From Methylobacteriaceae bacterium (GTDB taxonomy: Bacteria > Pseudomonadota > Alphaproteobacteria > Rhizobiales > Beijerinckiaceae), in assembly GCA_031272615.1 (NCBI GenBank), contig JAISTL010000213.1, forward strand, positions 1 through 20,200: 20,200 nucleotides of DNA. Direction: 5' to 3'. Below the pieces are notes generated by a model. It ran no database searches. It worked only from the letters and a program-made list of their open reading frames with translations, and was not told the origin of the DNA. Numbering within the stretch: the first letter of the stretch is position 1; each line of letters begins with the position of its first letter. This document shows, piece by piece, positions 13,378-20,200 of the stretch. The translations under genes were made by a program, and so were the position numbers.

Positions 13378-14927
13378 GGCTTCGATCCGAGTATGGCCCC
13401 GGCGAGGGCGACGGCGCCGGCATTGCTTTCGCAGAGAAGAAGACCGGCGTTTTCAAGCTTTTGCCGTTGGCTGGAGAGGGATTGCGGGTCTTTTTCGGTG
13501 CCGCAGACGAAGCCGATGACAATCAGCGTGCGCCCGTCGGCGGCGGCCAAGGCCCTTGCCTTTTCCACCACCTGCGCCAGTTCACCGGCCGGGTCCGGCG
13601 CGGCGCCGAAACCGATGACGACATCCAGCAGAATCACCGCGGTTTCCGGGTCGGCGGCCTCGCTGAGCAGCCGTTCCATGCGCAGCGACGGGTCGATCAT
13701 CGGGTGCGGGCGGCCGCGGGTGAATTCGTCATCCCCCAGGTCCACCAGCGTGTGCCCGACGCTTTTCCAGTTGTTCGCCAACGGCATGATGCCCTCGGCG
13801 GGAATGTTGGCGGAAATGCCGGGAAGCGTGCCGCGAAGACGCAGCAGCGCCTCATAACAGAACGTTCCGCCGGAATAGAGCCCGCGCAGGTATTTCTGCC
13901 CCGGCGCAAGAGCGGATGCCGGCGGCTTTGCCCGTTGCTGAACGCCCGGGTCATCGGCGGCGGCGGAGACGAACTCCGCCGGAGCGCCGCGCAGCACCGC
14001 CACGGCCCGGTAGGCGGCTTCCTCCAGCGTGCGCGCGGCGATGAAGCCTTCGGCCAAATCGGCGCCATCATGGCCGAGGAAACAGACCACCACCGGTTTC
14101 CCGGCCTCTCCGGCCGCGGCGCGGACCCGTTCGGCCACGGCGGGTGACGGCGGCTTGGACACCAGAACGATCACCCGCGTCTCCGGGTCTGCCGCCAGCA
14201 GGCGAATTCCGGCGCACATGCTCAGCCCGCCGACGGCGGCCGACAGGTCATGTCCGCCGGTGCCGATGGCATGGGACACCCCCTCCCCCAGGCGGTCAAT
14301 CAGCGTCGTGATCTCCTGGGTGCCGGTGCCCGAGGCGCCGACGACGCCGATGCCGCCGTGGGCCACCACATTGGCAAACGCCAAGGGAACGCCGCCGATG
14401 ATCGCGGTACCGCAGTCCGGCCCCATGACGATGAGGCCCTCGCGGTCAGCGTACCGCTTCAGTTCGACTTCGGCGGCCTCGGGGACGTTGTCGGAAAACA
14501 CCATGACGTTGAGGCCAAGGCGCAGCGCTTTCATGGCCTCGGCGAACGCGTATTCCCCGGGCACCGAGACCAGCGCCCAGTTGGCGTCGGGCGCGGCCTG
14601 CAGCGCCTCGGCAATCGAACCCGCGGGCCGTTCCTCTCTGGCGACTGTTTTGCGGTCCACACCTTTCAGCAGGGTTTCGAAGTCCGCCGTTACGCCGTCG
14701 AGAACGCCGTCGTCGCCCTTGACGACGAACAGCAGGTCATTGGGGGCGGCGTTGTCCGGCGGGGTTTCCAGCAATCCGGCATCGACCATCAGCTGCAGGT
14801 TGGCCGGGGTCGCCATTTGCGCCGAGGCCAGCTGAACGCCCTCCCTGGCGCTGATTTCAGCGGAGAGCTGCATCAGCGTCACGGAGTCGCGATAGGTGTT
14901 GGGGAACAGTTTTGAACGGACGGACAT
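13374..14927 (-). CDS. fdrA: FdrA (AllF-like), acyl-CoA-synthetase-fold subunit
   Basis: This 517-residue protein resembles FdrA, related to the succinyl-CoA synthetase alpha subunit and assigned in E. coli as AllF. It starts SVRSKLFPNTYRDSVTLMQL, a typical FdrA beginning. It then shows SVPGEYAFAEAMKALRLGLN (121-140), MGPDCGTAIIGGVPLAFAN (168-186), the nucleotide-type loop GIGVVGASGTGTQEIT (192-207) and GTGGHDLSAAVGG (222-234). The C-terminal half has LRGLYSGGTFCYEAL and VLLSKP-like domains related to SucC/SucD. I chose the ATG at 14927, which overlaps the hydrolase stop codon by one base (TGATG); an in-frame extension to 15059 lies inside that gene and was rejected. It presumably forms the carbamoyltransferase with DUF1116 and DUF2877. 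Confidence 0.92.
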   Translation of the reverse strand: MSVRSKLFPNTYRDSVTLMQLSAEISAREGVQLASAQMATPANLQLMVDAGLLETPPDNAAPNDLLFVVKGDDGVLDGVTADFETLLKGVDRKTVAREERPAGSIAEALQAAPDANWALVSVPGEYAFAEAMKALRLGLNVMVFSDNVPEAAEVELKRYADREGLIVMGPDCGTAIIGGVPLAFANVVAHGGIGVVGASGTGTQEITTLIDRLGEGVSHAIGTGGHDLSAAVGGLSMCAGIRLLAADPETRVIVLVSKPPSPAVAERVRAAAGEAGKPVVVCFLGHDGADLAEGFIAARTLEEAAYRAVAVLRGAPAEFVSAAADDPGVQQRAKPPASALAPGQKYLRGLYSGGTFCYEALLRLRGTLPGISANIPAEGIMPLANNWKSVGHTLVDLGDDEFTRGRPHPMIDPSLRMERLLSEAADPETAVILLDVVIGFGAAPDPAGELAQVVEKARALAAADGRTLIVIGFVCGTEKDPQSLSSQRQKLENAGLLLCESNAGAVALAGAILGSKP

Positions 14928-15973
14928 CAGAGTGCCTTCACAACGTCGCCGCTGTCGGCAACCCAGCCGAAAATACCGCCCTGGGCCTTGATCATGTCCA
15001 GGCCGACGCGCCGGAACTCGGGGAAATACGAACCGGTGGCGTCGGCCACCACCAGGCATTCGAAGCCGCGGTCATTGGCGGCGCGCACGGTGGTGTGCAC
15101 GCACACCTCCGTGGTCACGCCGCAAACGATGAGATATCGGATGTCGCGCTGGCGCAGGATATGCTCCAGATCGGTGGCGTAGAAGGCGTCCTTGCCGGGC
15201 TTGTCGATCACCGGTTCGCCCTCCTGCGGATAGAGCTCGGGAATGATGTCGTGCCCCTCCTCGCCGCGCACCAGAATGCGCCCCATGGGGCCCATGTCGC
15301 CGATGGTCCTGTCGCCGCGCCCGCGGATGCGCTTGTTCTCCTGCAGGTCTCTCAGGTGGGCGGCATGACCCTCGCGGGTGTGAATCACCAGCAGGCCGGC
15401 CCGGCGCGCCGCGTCCAGCACCCGTTTGGTCGGCTCGATGGTGCTTCTCAGGTGGGAGACGTCATTGCCCAGCATTTCGCCGAACCCGCCGGGCTCCAGA
15501 AAGTCCCTCTGCATGTCGATGATGACGAGCGCGGTTCGCGATGGCTCGAAATCGAACTCATAAGGCTCCGCATCGATGTGTTTCATGGGTCGTTCCGCTT
15601 TCTGATGTTTGGTGTTGATGTAGAGGCGCCAGTCGCCCCACTTTGAGATGTCCGGGTGTTTCACCGCCTCGGCCTTCGGAAAGAGGACGCCGTCCACGAC
15701 ACGTCCGTCTTCGAGACTCACGGCGCCGATATAGAGGTGCGGCGGCTCGCCCGCCTCCACCCGCCGCCGCAGATCCTCGTCCATCCGGTAGAGCTCACCG
15801 GTGACGGCGACGCCGCCCTCCTCCGTCTCGAACATGCCCGGATGGATATCGTCAATGGAGTGCAACCTGTACCTGGGCGAGGTTTTGAACTCGCCCAGGA
15901 ATTCGGCTCCCGCCAGGTTGCCGTGCAGCTCCAGCCCCCGCATGAGGGTGCCGTTGACAAACAAGGTTTTCAT
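14927..15973 (-). CDS. GGCT-like domain fused to a biuret-hydrolase-like cysteine hydrolase
   Basis: This 348-residue two-domain protein combines a gamma-glutamylcyclotransferase-like fold with an isochorismatase-superfamily amidase. Residues 1-120 begin LFVNGTLMRG and contain VTGELYRMD (57-65), a GGCT signature; Glu73 or Glu76 may be the catalytic acid. Residues 130-348 resemble biuret hydrolase BiuH, which converts biuret to allophanate and ammonia. The visible triad is Asp153 in IIDMQRDF, a Lys in DKPGKDAF (258 or 261), and Cys291 in CGVTTEVCV; IIPELYPQEGEPVIDKPG is very BiuH-like. Related enzymes act on N-carbamoylsarcosine and ureidoacrylate, so the substrate is uncertain. The ATG directly follows the transporter's TAA, with GAGGG as ribosome binding site. 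Confidence 0.88.
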   Translation of the reverse strand: MKTLFVNGTLMRGLELHGNLAGAEFLGEFKTSPRYRLHSIDDIHPGMFETEEGGVAVTGELYRMDEDLRRRVEAGEPPHLYIGAVSLEDGRVVDGVLFPKAEAVKHPDISKWGDWRLYINTKHQKAERPMKHIDAEPYEFDFEPSRTALVIIDMQRDFLEPGGFGEMLGNDVSHLRSTIEPTKRVLDAARRAGLLVIHTREGHAAHLRDLQENKRIRGRGDRTIGDMGPMGRILVRGEEGHDIIPELYPQEGEPVIDKPGKDAFYATDLEHILRQRDIRYLIVCGVTTEVCVHTTVRAANDRGFECLVVADATGSYFPEFRRVGLDMIKAQGGIFGWVADSGDVVKAL

Positions 15974-17545
15974 TTATCCCTCGACTTCATCTGTGTCCAC
16001 GGGCGACCAGTCGAACGGTTCCGTCTGTTTCCAGGCGATGACGGCGAACATCGCCGCCATGACCACATAACCGATGGTGACCCCCGGTGTGGCGTTCACC
16101 GCCAGCTGCGCGCCGTGGATGAACCCGAAGAACGAGAGGACGGCGGCGATGCCCGAATAGAGCGCCGCCCAGTTGTAGCGTTTCTCGATGACGAACACCG
16201 CGATGGCGCCGAGCATCAGCCCGGCGAGAACCGCGCCGCCGCCCAGGCGTTCCATGCCGACATAGAGCACATTGGCGCCGGACAGCACCCCCTCGCCGAT
16301 GGCGGACACCGAGGTGTTGGCCGCGCCGATGGCGCCGTCGACCTGCCCCTTGGCCCATTCGGTGATGTTGGGGATAATCGCCAGCACAATGGCCGGCGCA
16401 TGGGCGCGCGGCGTTGTCTGGAACGCCTGGGAGCCGATGATAAGGCCGATGAACAGCAGGATCGGCAGAATGGCGACCAGCGGCACCACCGCCAGCAGCA
16501 GCGCCGTCAGACCGAAGAAGCAGACGACGGCAATGGTGACGCCGGTGGCGAGGGAATAGCCGATGCGTCCGCCCACGGCCTTCCAGCCGGGATGCCCGAT
16601 ATAGACCGCCGGCGGGAACGGCGAACCGAGGAAGGCGCCGACAATCGCGCCGAGGCCGTCGGCCATCAGGATTTTGCGCAGGTCATATTCGTCTCCGGCG
16701 GCGGAGGCGGATTCGACATTGTTGATGCCTTCAGTGAAGTTGTAAATGCCGAGGGGAATGGCGGTGACCAGCAGCGGCCATACCTCTCCCGGAGACACGC
16801 TGACCACATCGCCGGAGAGCGACGGGATGTGCAGGCTGAACTGGTTCAACGCCTCCCCCACCGCCGACGGCACCATCAGCGTGCTTCCGCCCAGCAGCAC
16901 CGCGCCCCAGGCGAGGAGCGTGCCGACGATGACGACCGCCAAACCGCCGGGAATGTTGAACGGCATGCGCATGTTGGCCATCCAGGACAACATGATGATG
17001 GCGAAGCACACCAGGCCGATCCACGGATATTCGAACATCTGGAAGGCCGGGCGCATGGAAATGAAGGCGATGGACACGCCGGCCAGAGTGCCGAGCATGG
17101 CGGCGCGCGGCGTGTATTTGCGGATGGTCGGGCCGACAAAGGCGCCGATGATGATGATGATGCCGATAATCAACGCCCATACCAGGCCGAGTTTCCAGGC
17201 CAGAATCGGATCATTGGTCTTCAGGTAGGTGGGCAGCATCACCAGGAACACCACGATGAACATGTGCGGCACGCTGGGGCCGTAGGGCATGGAGGTGACG
17301 GTGTCGCGCCCCTCCTTGACCGCCAGCTTGTACGCCAGGTATGCGTAAAATATGTTGCCCAGCGGCAGGGCGACGCCCAGCGCCGGCAGAATCCGCCCGA
17401 ACACGATGTCGCCGGGCATGTTGACGACGCCGAGCGACAGCCCCGTCAGAACCAGAACATTCAGCAAAACATTGGTAAATAAGCCGAAGAAGGCATTCAG
17501 GTCCCCCGGTACCCACACTTTCGGCTTGAACGGTGCCTCACCCAT
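15974..17545 (-). CDS. NCS2-type (xanthine/uracil permease family) transporter
   Basis: This 523-residue polytopic inner-membrane protein has about 12-14 hydrophobic segments. It shows features of the nucleobase-ascorbate/NCS2 family: GRDTVTSMPYGPSVP after the second segment, EGINNVESASAAGDEYDLRK in the centre, then GLGAIVGAFLGSPFPPAVYI and GWKAVGGRIGYSLATG. These resemble the AzgA/PurP-like branch with its substrate-site acidic residue. The ATG at 17545 has GGAGG 8 bases upstream; the frame stays open to 17626 but that extension would run through the promoter. It is the first gene of the seven-gene operon and presumably imports its substrate, a purine or pyrimidine derivative, ureide or similar amide. 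Confidence 0.88.
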   Translation of the reverse strand: MGEAPFKPKVWVPGDLNAFFGLFTNVLLNVLVLTGLSLGVVNMPGDIVFGRILPALGVALPLGNIFYAYLAYKLAVKEGRDTVTSMPYGPSVPHMFIVVFLVMLPTYLKTNDPILAWKLGLVWALIIGIIIIIGAFVGPTIRKYTPRAAMLGTLAGVSIAFISMRPAFQMFEYPWIGLVCFAIIMLSWMANMRMPFNIPGGLAVVIVGTLLAWGAVLLGGSTLMVPSAVGEALNQFSLHIPSLSGDVVSVSPGEVWPLLVTAIPLGIYNFTEGINNVESASAAGDEYDLRKILMADGLGAIVGAFLGSPFPPAVYIGHPGWKAVGGRIGYSLATGVTIAVVCFFGLTALLLAVVPLVAILPILLFIGLIIGSQAFQTTPRAHAPAIVLAIIPNITEWAKGQVDGAIGAANTSVSAIGEGVLSGANVLYVGMERLGGGAVLAGLMLGAIAVFVIEKRYNWAALYSGIAAVLSFFGFIHGAQLAVNATPGVTIGYVVMAAMFAVIAWKQTEPFDWSPVDTDEVEG

Positions 17546-17572
17546 TTGGAAATCCTCCAATTGAATACATTT

Positions 17573-17583
17573 TTGTAATACAA
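17573..17583. promoter_or_regulatory. Secondary TTGTA-A-TACAA inverted repeat
   Basis: TTGTA and TACAA flank one base. It resembles the main palindrome at 17597-17608, lies 24-25 bases from it (centre to centre) and is downstream of the -10 region. It could be a second, weaker GntR site enabling cooperative repression. Confidence 0.4.
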
Positions 17584-17586
17584 CTA

Positions 17587-17613
17587 AATATACGTTATTG
17601 TATACAATGTCAA
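17587..17613 (-). promoter_or_regulatory. Promoter of the seven-gene operon
   Basis: On the minus strand a perfect -35 box TTGACA (17608-17613) is followed by TATATT (17587-17592) with a 15-base spacer; an alternative, weaker -10 TATTTA gives a 17-base spacer. It is about 40 bases upstream of the transporter start. The short spacer with a perfect -35 suggests a regulated promoter. Confidence 0.6.
17597..17608. promoter_or_regulatory. GntR-type operator ATTGTATACAAT
   Basis: A perfect 12-base palindrome sits in the spacer between the -35 and -10 boxes of the operon promoter. The core TTGTATACAA fits the TNGT-NNN-ACNA pattern of FadR-type GntR regulators, and the operon encodes such a regulator at 10356-11015. 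Binding here would block RNA polymerase. Confidence 0.65.
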
Positions 17614-17774
17614 AGAAATTGGACAATAAGGAAATATTTCAACACGTTAAGCGCAGTACCTGTGGACAATTCCGGCCGGGACAGCCCGCCGGACCCCATC
17701 TCGCGCCACACGGGGACAAGCTGTTTCAGCCCTTCGGCCGGCGGACGAAGGTGCGCGGACATATAGGAATTCAT
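17610..17774 (-). other. Possible 54-aa open reading frame in the operon leader
   Basis: An ATG at 17774 opens a 54-codon frame ending in TGA at 17610-17612, overlapping the -35 box. The translation is protein-like at its start (MNSYMSAHLRPPAEGLKQLV) and the frame is also open upstream to about 17804. No ribosome binding site is visible. It may be a degraded gene end or chance. Otherwise the 17627-17860 gap holds no gene I can support. Confidence 0.25.
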
Positions 17775-17789
17775 AAAACGCAGTTCAGC

Positions 17790-17807
17790 GCCGGAGGACT
17801 CTCCGGC
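17790..17807. terminator. Stem-loop after the aminotransferase gene
   Basis: GCCGGAG (17790-17796) and CTCCGGC (17801-17807) form a perfect 7-base stem with a 4-base loop, 54 bases downstream of the aminotransferase stop on the minus strand. A short T-run occurs only about 10 bases later, so it is a weak terminator candidate for the aminotransferase-RpiR unit. Confidence 0.4.
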
Positions 17808-17860
17808 TCAAGCGTTGGTGAACGGCTGGCCGGGCTTCGTCTTTCAAATTGCCGGAGCTT

Positions 17861-19186
17861 TCAGTGCGGCAGAGCGGCGTTGACGGCATCGGCCAACCGG
17901 TCGGCAATTGTTTCAATGTCCGCCCCGGTTACAATGAACGGCGGAGCCAGCAATACATGGTCCCCCCGCTTGCCGTCAATGGTGCCTCCCATGGGATAGA
18001 CCATGAGGCCGCGGTTCATCGCCTCCTGTTTGATGCGGGCGTGGAGTTTCAGCGCCGGGTCGAACGGTTCTTTGGCGGCCTTGTCAGCGACAAGTTCGAC
18101 GCCGTAAAACAAGCCCCGTCCCCTGATGTCGCCCACGTGCTCATGTGAACCGAACCGTTCACGCAGGGCGGAGTCGAGTTTGTTGCCCATCGCAACCACG
18201 TTATTCAACAATTGTTCGTGCCGGATGACGTTTTGAACCGCAAGCCCAGCCGCCGCGGCCATCGGATGTCCGAGATAGGTGTGGCCATGCTGGAAGAAGC
18301 CGGACCCCGACGCGATGCTCTCATATATCCTGCCGGAAAGAAGCACGGCGCCGATGGGCTGGTACCCGCCTCCCAACCCTTTGGCGATGGTCATGATATC
18401 GGGACTGATACCCTCCTGTTCACAGGCGTGCAATGTCCCGGTTCGTCCCATTCCGCACATGACTTCGTCAAGGATGAGCAGAACGCCGTACTTGTCGCAA
18501 ATGGCTCGTATCAGTTTGAAGTAATCGGCAACGGGAGGCACGGCGCCGGCGGTTGCGCCGACGACCGTTTCCGCCACAAACGCAATAACCTGGTCGGCGC
18601 CGAGTTTCAGGATCATTTCTTCCAGCTGTCCGGCACACCGCGCTGCGAACTCCCCGTCGCTTTCTCCGGCATTTTGCATATGGTAGCTGAAACACGGGTC
18701 AATGTGGTGCGTTTCAATCAGCATCGGGCGAAACTGGGAACGGCGCCATTCGTTTCCGCCCGTCGCCAACGCGCCCAACGTATTGCCGTGGTAACTCTGC
18801 CGACGGGCAATGATATGCCGTCTTTGCGGTTCACCGCGTTCCACATGATATTGCCGCGCCAGCTTCAACGCCGCTTCAACCGCCTCGGACCCTCCGCTGA
18901 CGAGATAAACATGGTCCAACCCGTCGGGAGCATCCTCCACAAGGCGATCAGCCAGGCGCTCCGCCGCCTCGGTGGTGAAGAAACTCGTATGCGCATAGGC
19001 AATGACGTCCAGTTGGTTGCGCAGCGCTTCAACAACTGCAGGGTGACCATGGCCGAGGGAAGAGACGGCCGCCCCCCCTGACGCATCGATGTACTCTTTT
19101 CCGTCGGCATCCCAGATGCGGATACCTTTGCCGCGCACAGCGACCGGCCATTGTTTGTGAATCGTGCGGTGAAGAATATGCGTCAT
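17861..19186 (-). CDS. Class III PLP-dependent aminotransferase
   Basis: This 441-residue enzyme belongs to the class III aminotransferases (omega-amino acid/4-aminobutyrate/ornithine type). Visible elements are IDASGGAAVSSLGHGHP (34-49), the phosphate-binding SGGSEAVEAALKLAR (97-111), SYHGNT (131-136), LILDEVMCGMGRTG with Asp240 contacting the PLP nitrogen, and TIAKGLGGGYQPIGA with Lys269 as the Schiff-base lysine. GHTYLGHPMAAAAG follows and the family C-terminal domain ends the protein. The amino donor cannot be predicted; taurine-, beta-alanine- or diamine-type substrates are possible. The ATG overlaps the RpiR gene's stop (4 bases, ATGA), so the regulator probably controls this enzyme and senses a related metabolite. 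Confidence 0.93.
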   Translation of the reverse strand: MTHILHRTIHKQWPVAVRGKGIRIWDADGKEYIDASGGAAVSSLGHGHPAVVEALRNQLDVIAYAHTSFFTTEAAERLADRLVEDAPDGLDHVYLVSGGSEAVEAALKLARQYHVERGEPQRRHIIARRQSYHGNTLGALATGGNEWRRSQFRPMLIETHHIDPCFSYHMQNAGESDGEFAARCAGQLEEMILKLGADQVIAFVAETVVGATAGAVPPVADYFKLIRAICDKYGVLLILDEVMCGMGRTGTLHACEQEGISPDIMTIAKGLGGGYQPIGAVLLSGRIYESIASGSGFFQHGHTYLGHPMAAAAGLAVQNVIRHEQLLNNVVAMGNKLDSALRERFGSHEHVGDIRGRGLFYGVELVADKAAKEPFDPALKLHARIKQEAMNRGLMVYPMGGTIDGKRGDHVLLAPPFIVTGADIETIADRLADAVNAALPH

Positions 19187-20073
19187 GGGTTTCTCTTGGG
19201 GGTTCGAAGTGTGAAGTAGGTGTCAAATGCCTTCAGTTGTTCGTCAAATTGGTGCAGATTGCGTTGAGCCTCATCACTGCCGTGTCCGGCGACAAGAGCA
19301 CTGATGACTTCCGCGGCGGCAAAAGCCGGTGAAAGTGAATGGAAGAAGGATGGGCTCTCGGTTGCAACCAACACGGAAATTTCCGCCAGCCGTGCGATGG
19401 GCGACACCTCGCTGTCGGTGACGGCTACCACCGGAATATGTCTGCTGTGCGCGTATTCGGTCAGTTCGACGGTTCGCCTGGTGTACGGGTTGACGCTGAC
19501 GACGAACAGAACATCGTCGGGGCCGGCTCTGCCGATGGCGTCGGCGCCCAACCCCGCAGAATCGTCCAGCAACGACGACTTTTCGCCGATGAGTCGCAGG
19601 ATGTAACCCATATGCCATGCCGCGGTATGACTGGAACGCAGCCCGAGGCAATAGACGTGCAGGGCCGAAGACAGTCTGGACGCCGCGGCCTCGACCCGTC
19701 TCAGGGAGTTTTCTCCGGTGAGGGACACGATCTGAGCGGCAATCGAACGAAACATCTCAACGGCAAGCGCGCCATCTCCCCTCGCCTGCTGATGAATTGC
19801 CTGCCGCCCGGCCTTTTCGGCAAAACTGATTTCACCCTCCCGCAGAGCTTCCGCATACCGTGTCCGTATGCTCTCATAGCCATCAAACCCCAGATATTTC
19901 GCCAGGCGCGTCATCGTTGACGGATGCACTCCGGCATGATGCGCCTGCTCACGCATGGACAGCAGCGCCACATCATGCGGATGATCCAACACGAAACGCG
20001 CGGCGATTTTGAGCTGGTTGGACATGCCGCCAAACGATCCGGTGATCTGTTCGTTCAAGAGGGACTGTTTCAT
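19183..20073 (-). CDS. RpiR/MurR family regulator with SIS domain
   Basis: This 296-residue protein (from the ATG at 20073) has the RpiR layout. An N-terminal helix-turn-helix (about 1-80) contains MSNQLKIAARFVLDHPHDVALLSMR (described by its ends, residues 17-41) and STMTRLAKYLGFDGYESIR. A C-terminal SIS sugar/metabolite-binding domain (about 120-255) contains VYCLGLRSSHTAA, LFVVSVNPYTRRTVEL and IPVVAVTDSEVSPIA. The frame stays open upstream to the window edge, but the ATG at 20073 gives the normal family length. It also leaves the palindrome at 20104-20121 in the leader rather than in the coding region. No strong ribosome binding site is visible. It likely regulates itself and the coupled aminotransferase. 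Confidence 0.9.
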   Translation of the reverse strand: MKQSLLNEQITGSFGGMSNQLKIAARFVLDHPHDVALLSMREQAHHAGVHPSTMTRLAKYLGFDGYESIRTRYAEALREGEISFAEKAGRQAIHQQARGDGALAVEMFRSIAAQIVSLTGENSLRRVEAAASRLSSALHVYCLGLRSSHTAAWHMGYILRLIGEKSSLLDDSAGLGADAIGRAGPDDVLFVVSVNPYTRRTVELTEYAHSRHIPVVAVTDSEVSPIARLAEISVLVATESPSFFHSLSPAFAAAEVISALVAGHGSDEAQRNLHQFDEQLKAFDTYFTLRTPKRNP

Positions 20074-20103
20074 GAGGAAGCAAATAAAGCAGTTTTGCAC
20101 AGA

Positions 20104-20121
20104 TTGCAACATGTGTTGCAA
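20104..20121. promoter_or_regulatory. Palindromic operator upstream of the RpiR gene
   Basis: TTGCAACA (20104-20111) and TGTTGCAA (20114-20121) are perfect 8-base arms around two bases. The site is about 30 bases upstream of the likely start and just downstream of a TATAAA box, the position expected for a repressor that autoregulates. Confidence 0.6.
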
Positions 20122-20136
20122 AATTTCCGATATTGA

Positions 20137-20142
20137 TTTATA
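20137..20142 (-). promoter_or_regulatory. Candidate -10 box of the RpiR-aminotransferase unit
   Basis: The minus strand reads TATAAA here, five of six matches to the consensus. A -35 candidate TTGCCC lies 15 bases upstream (poor match and short spacing). Transcription would start near 20130, just before the palindromic operator. Confidence 0.4.
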
Positions 20143-20200
20143 CGACTCATAGAGTGAGGGCAACATGCTCGTTTCCACTGGAACAAAAGCAACTTCCATA

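Noticed and set aside
11932..13857. 641-codon plus-strand frame opposite the DUF1116 gene
   Set aside because: Antisense shadow of a well-supported gene with Arg/His/Gly-rich composition and no motif.
15656..17482. 608-codon plus-strand frame opposite the NCS2 transporter
   Set aside because: Its His/Asp/Gln/Arg-rich translation is what reversed membrane-protein codons give; the minus-strand gene has clear transporter features.
20074..20199. 42-residue N-terminal extension of the RpiR gene
   Set aside because: It would put the palindrome and the TATAAA box inside the coding region and exceeds the usual family length.

Overview
The window is a GC-rich bacterial chromosome segment, most likely from an alphaproteobacterium. 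That assignment is an inference from gene content (DUF599 membrane protein, YdcF-like protein, GH25 lipoprotein, FCD-type GntR regulator) and strong G/C preference at third codon positions; no rRNA, tRNA or other phylogenetic marker is present. No CRISPR array, insertion sequence or replication origin was seen.

Layout. Positions 1-984 (+) hold the 3' end of an unrecognised gene and a DUF599 membrane protein with a TTG start. They converge on a two-gene minus-strand unit (1010-2638): a YdcF/ElyC-type envelope protein and a GH25 lysozyme-like lipoprotein. A divergent P1-family (DmpA-like) peptidase follows at 2928-3944 (+).

Positions 3976-9405 (-) form an accessory island, visibly less GC-rich than its surroundings. 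It holds two ATPase-centred modules in the same orientation. One is a DUF3696 AAA ATPase overlapping an unrecognised 349-aa partner. The other is an AAA/OLD-like ATPase followed after 4 bases by a DUF4276 protein with TOPRIM-like acidic motifs. Upstream lies a truncated RhuM-like remnant with an in-frame stop. Both modules have the architecture of anti-phage defence systems; neither can be named with certainty from sequence alone.

Positions 9417-9630 are a repeat-rich boundary. A 9-bp minisatellite occurs in two inverted arrays around a degenerate 27-bp tandem repeat. The larger array forms the 3' end of the next gene and gives its protein a Gly-rich tail.

Positions 9563-17545 (-) are a compact seven-gene operon: NCS2-type transporter, a GGCT-like/cysteine-hydrolase fusion (biuret-hydrolase-like), FdrA, DUF1116, carbamate kinase, GntR regulator, DUF2877. 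FdrA/DUF1116/DUF2877 plus carbamate kinase match the E. coli AllF/AllG/AllH (oxamate carbamoyltransferase) plus AllK set. The inferred logic is uptake of an N-carbamoyl or ureido compound, hydrolytic and phosphorolytic breakdown, and ATP recovery from carbamoyl phosphate. The promoter in front of the transporter has a perfect TTGACA -35 box with a GntR-like palindrome (ATTGTATACAAT) in its spacer, so the operon's own GntR protein is its likely regulator.

Positions 17861-20073 (-) are a second catabolic unit: a class III aminotransferase translationally coupled to an RpiR/SIS regulator, with a perfect TTGCAACA-TG-TGTTGCAA palindrome just upstream of the regulator's likely start.
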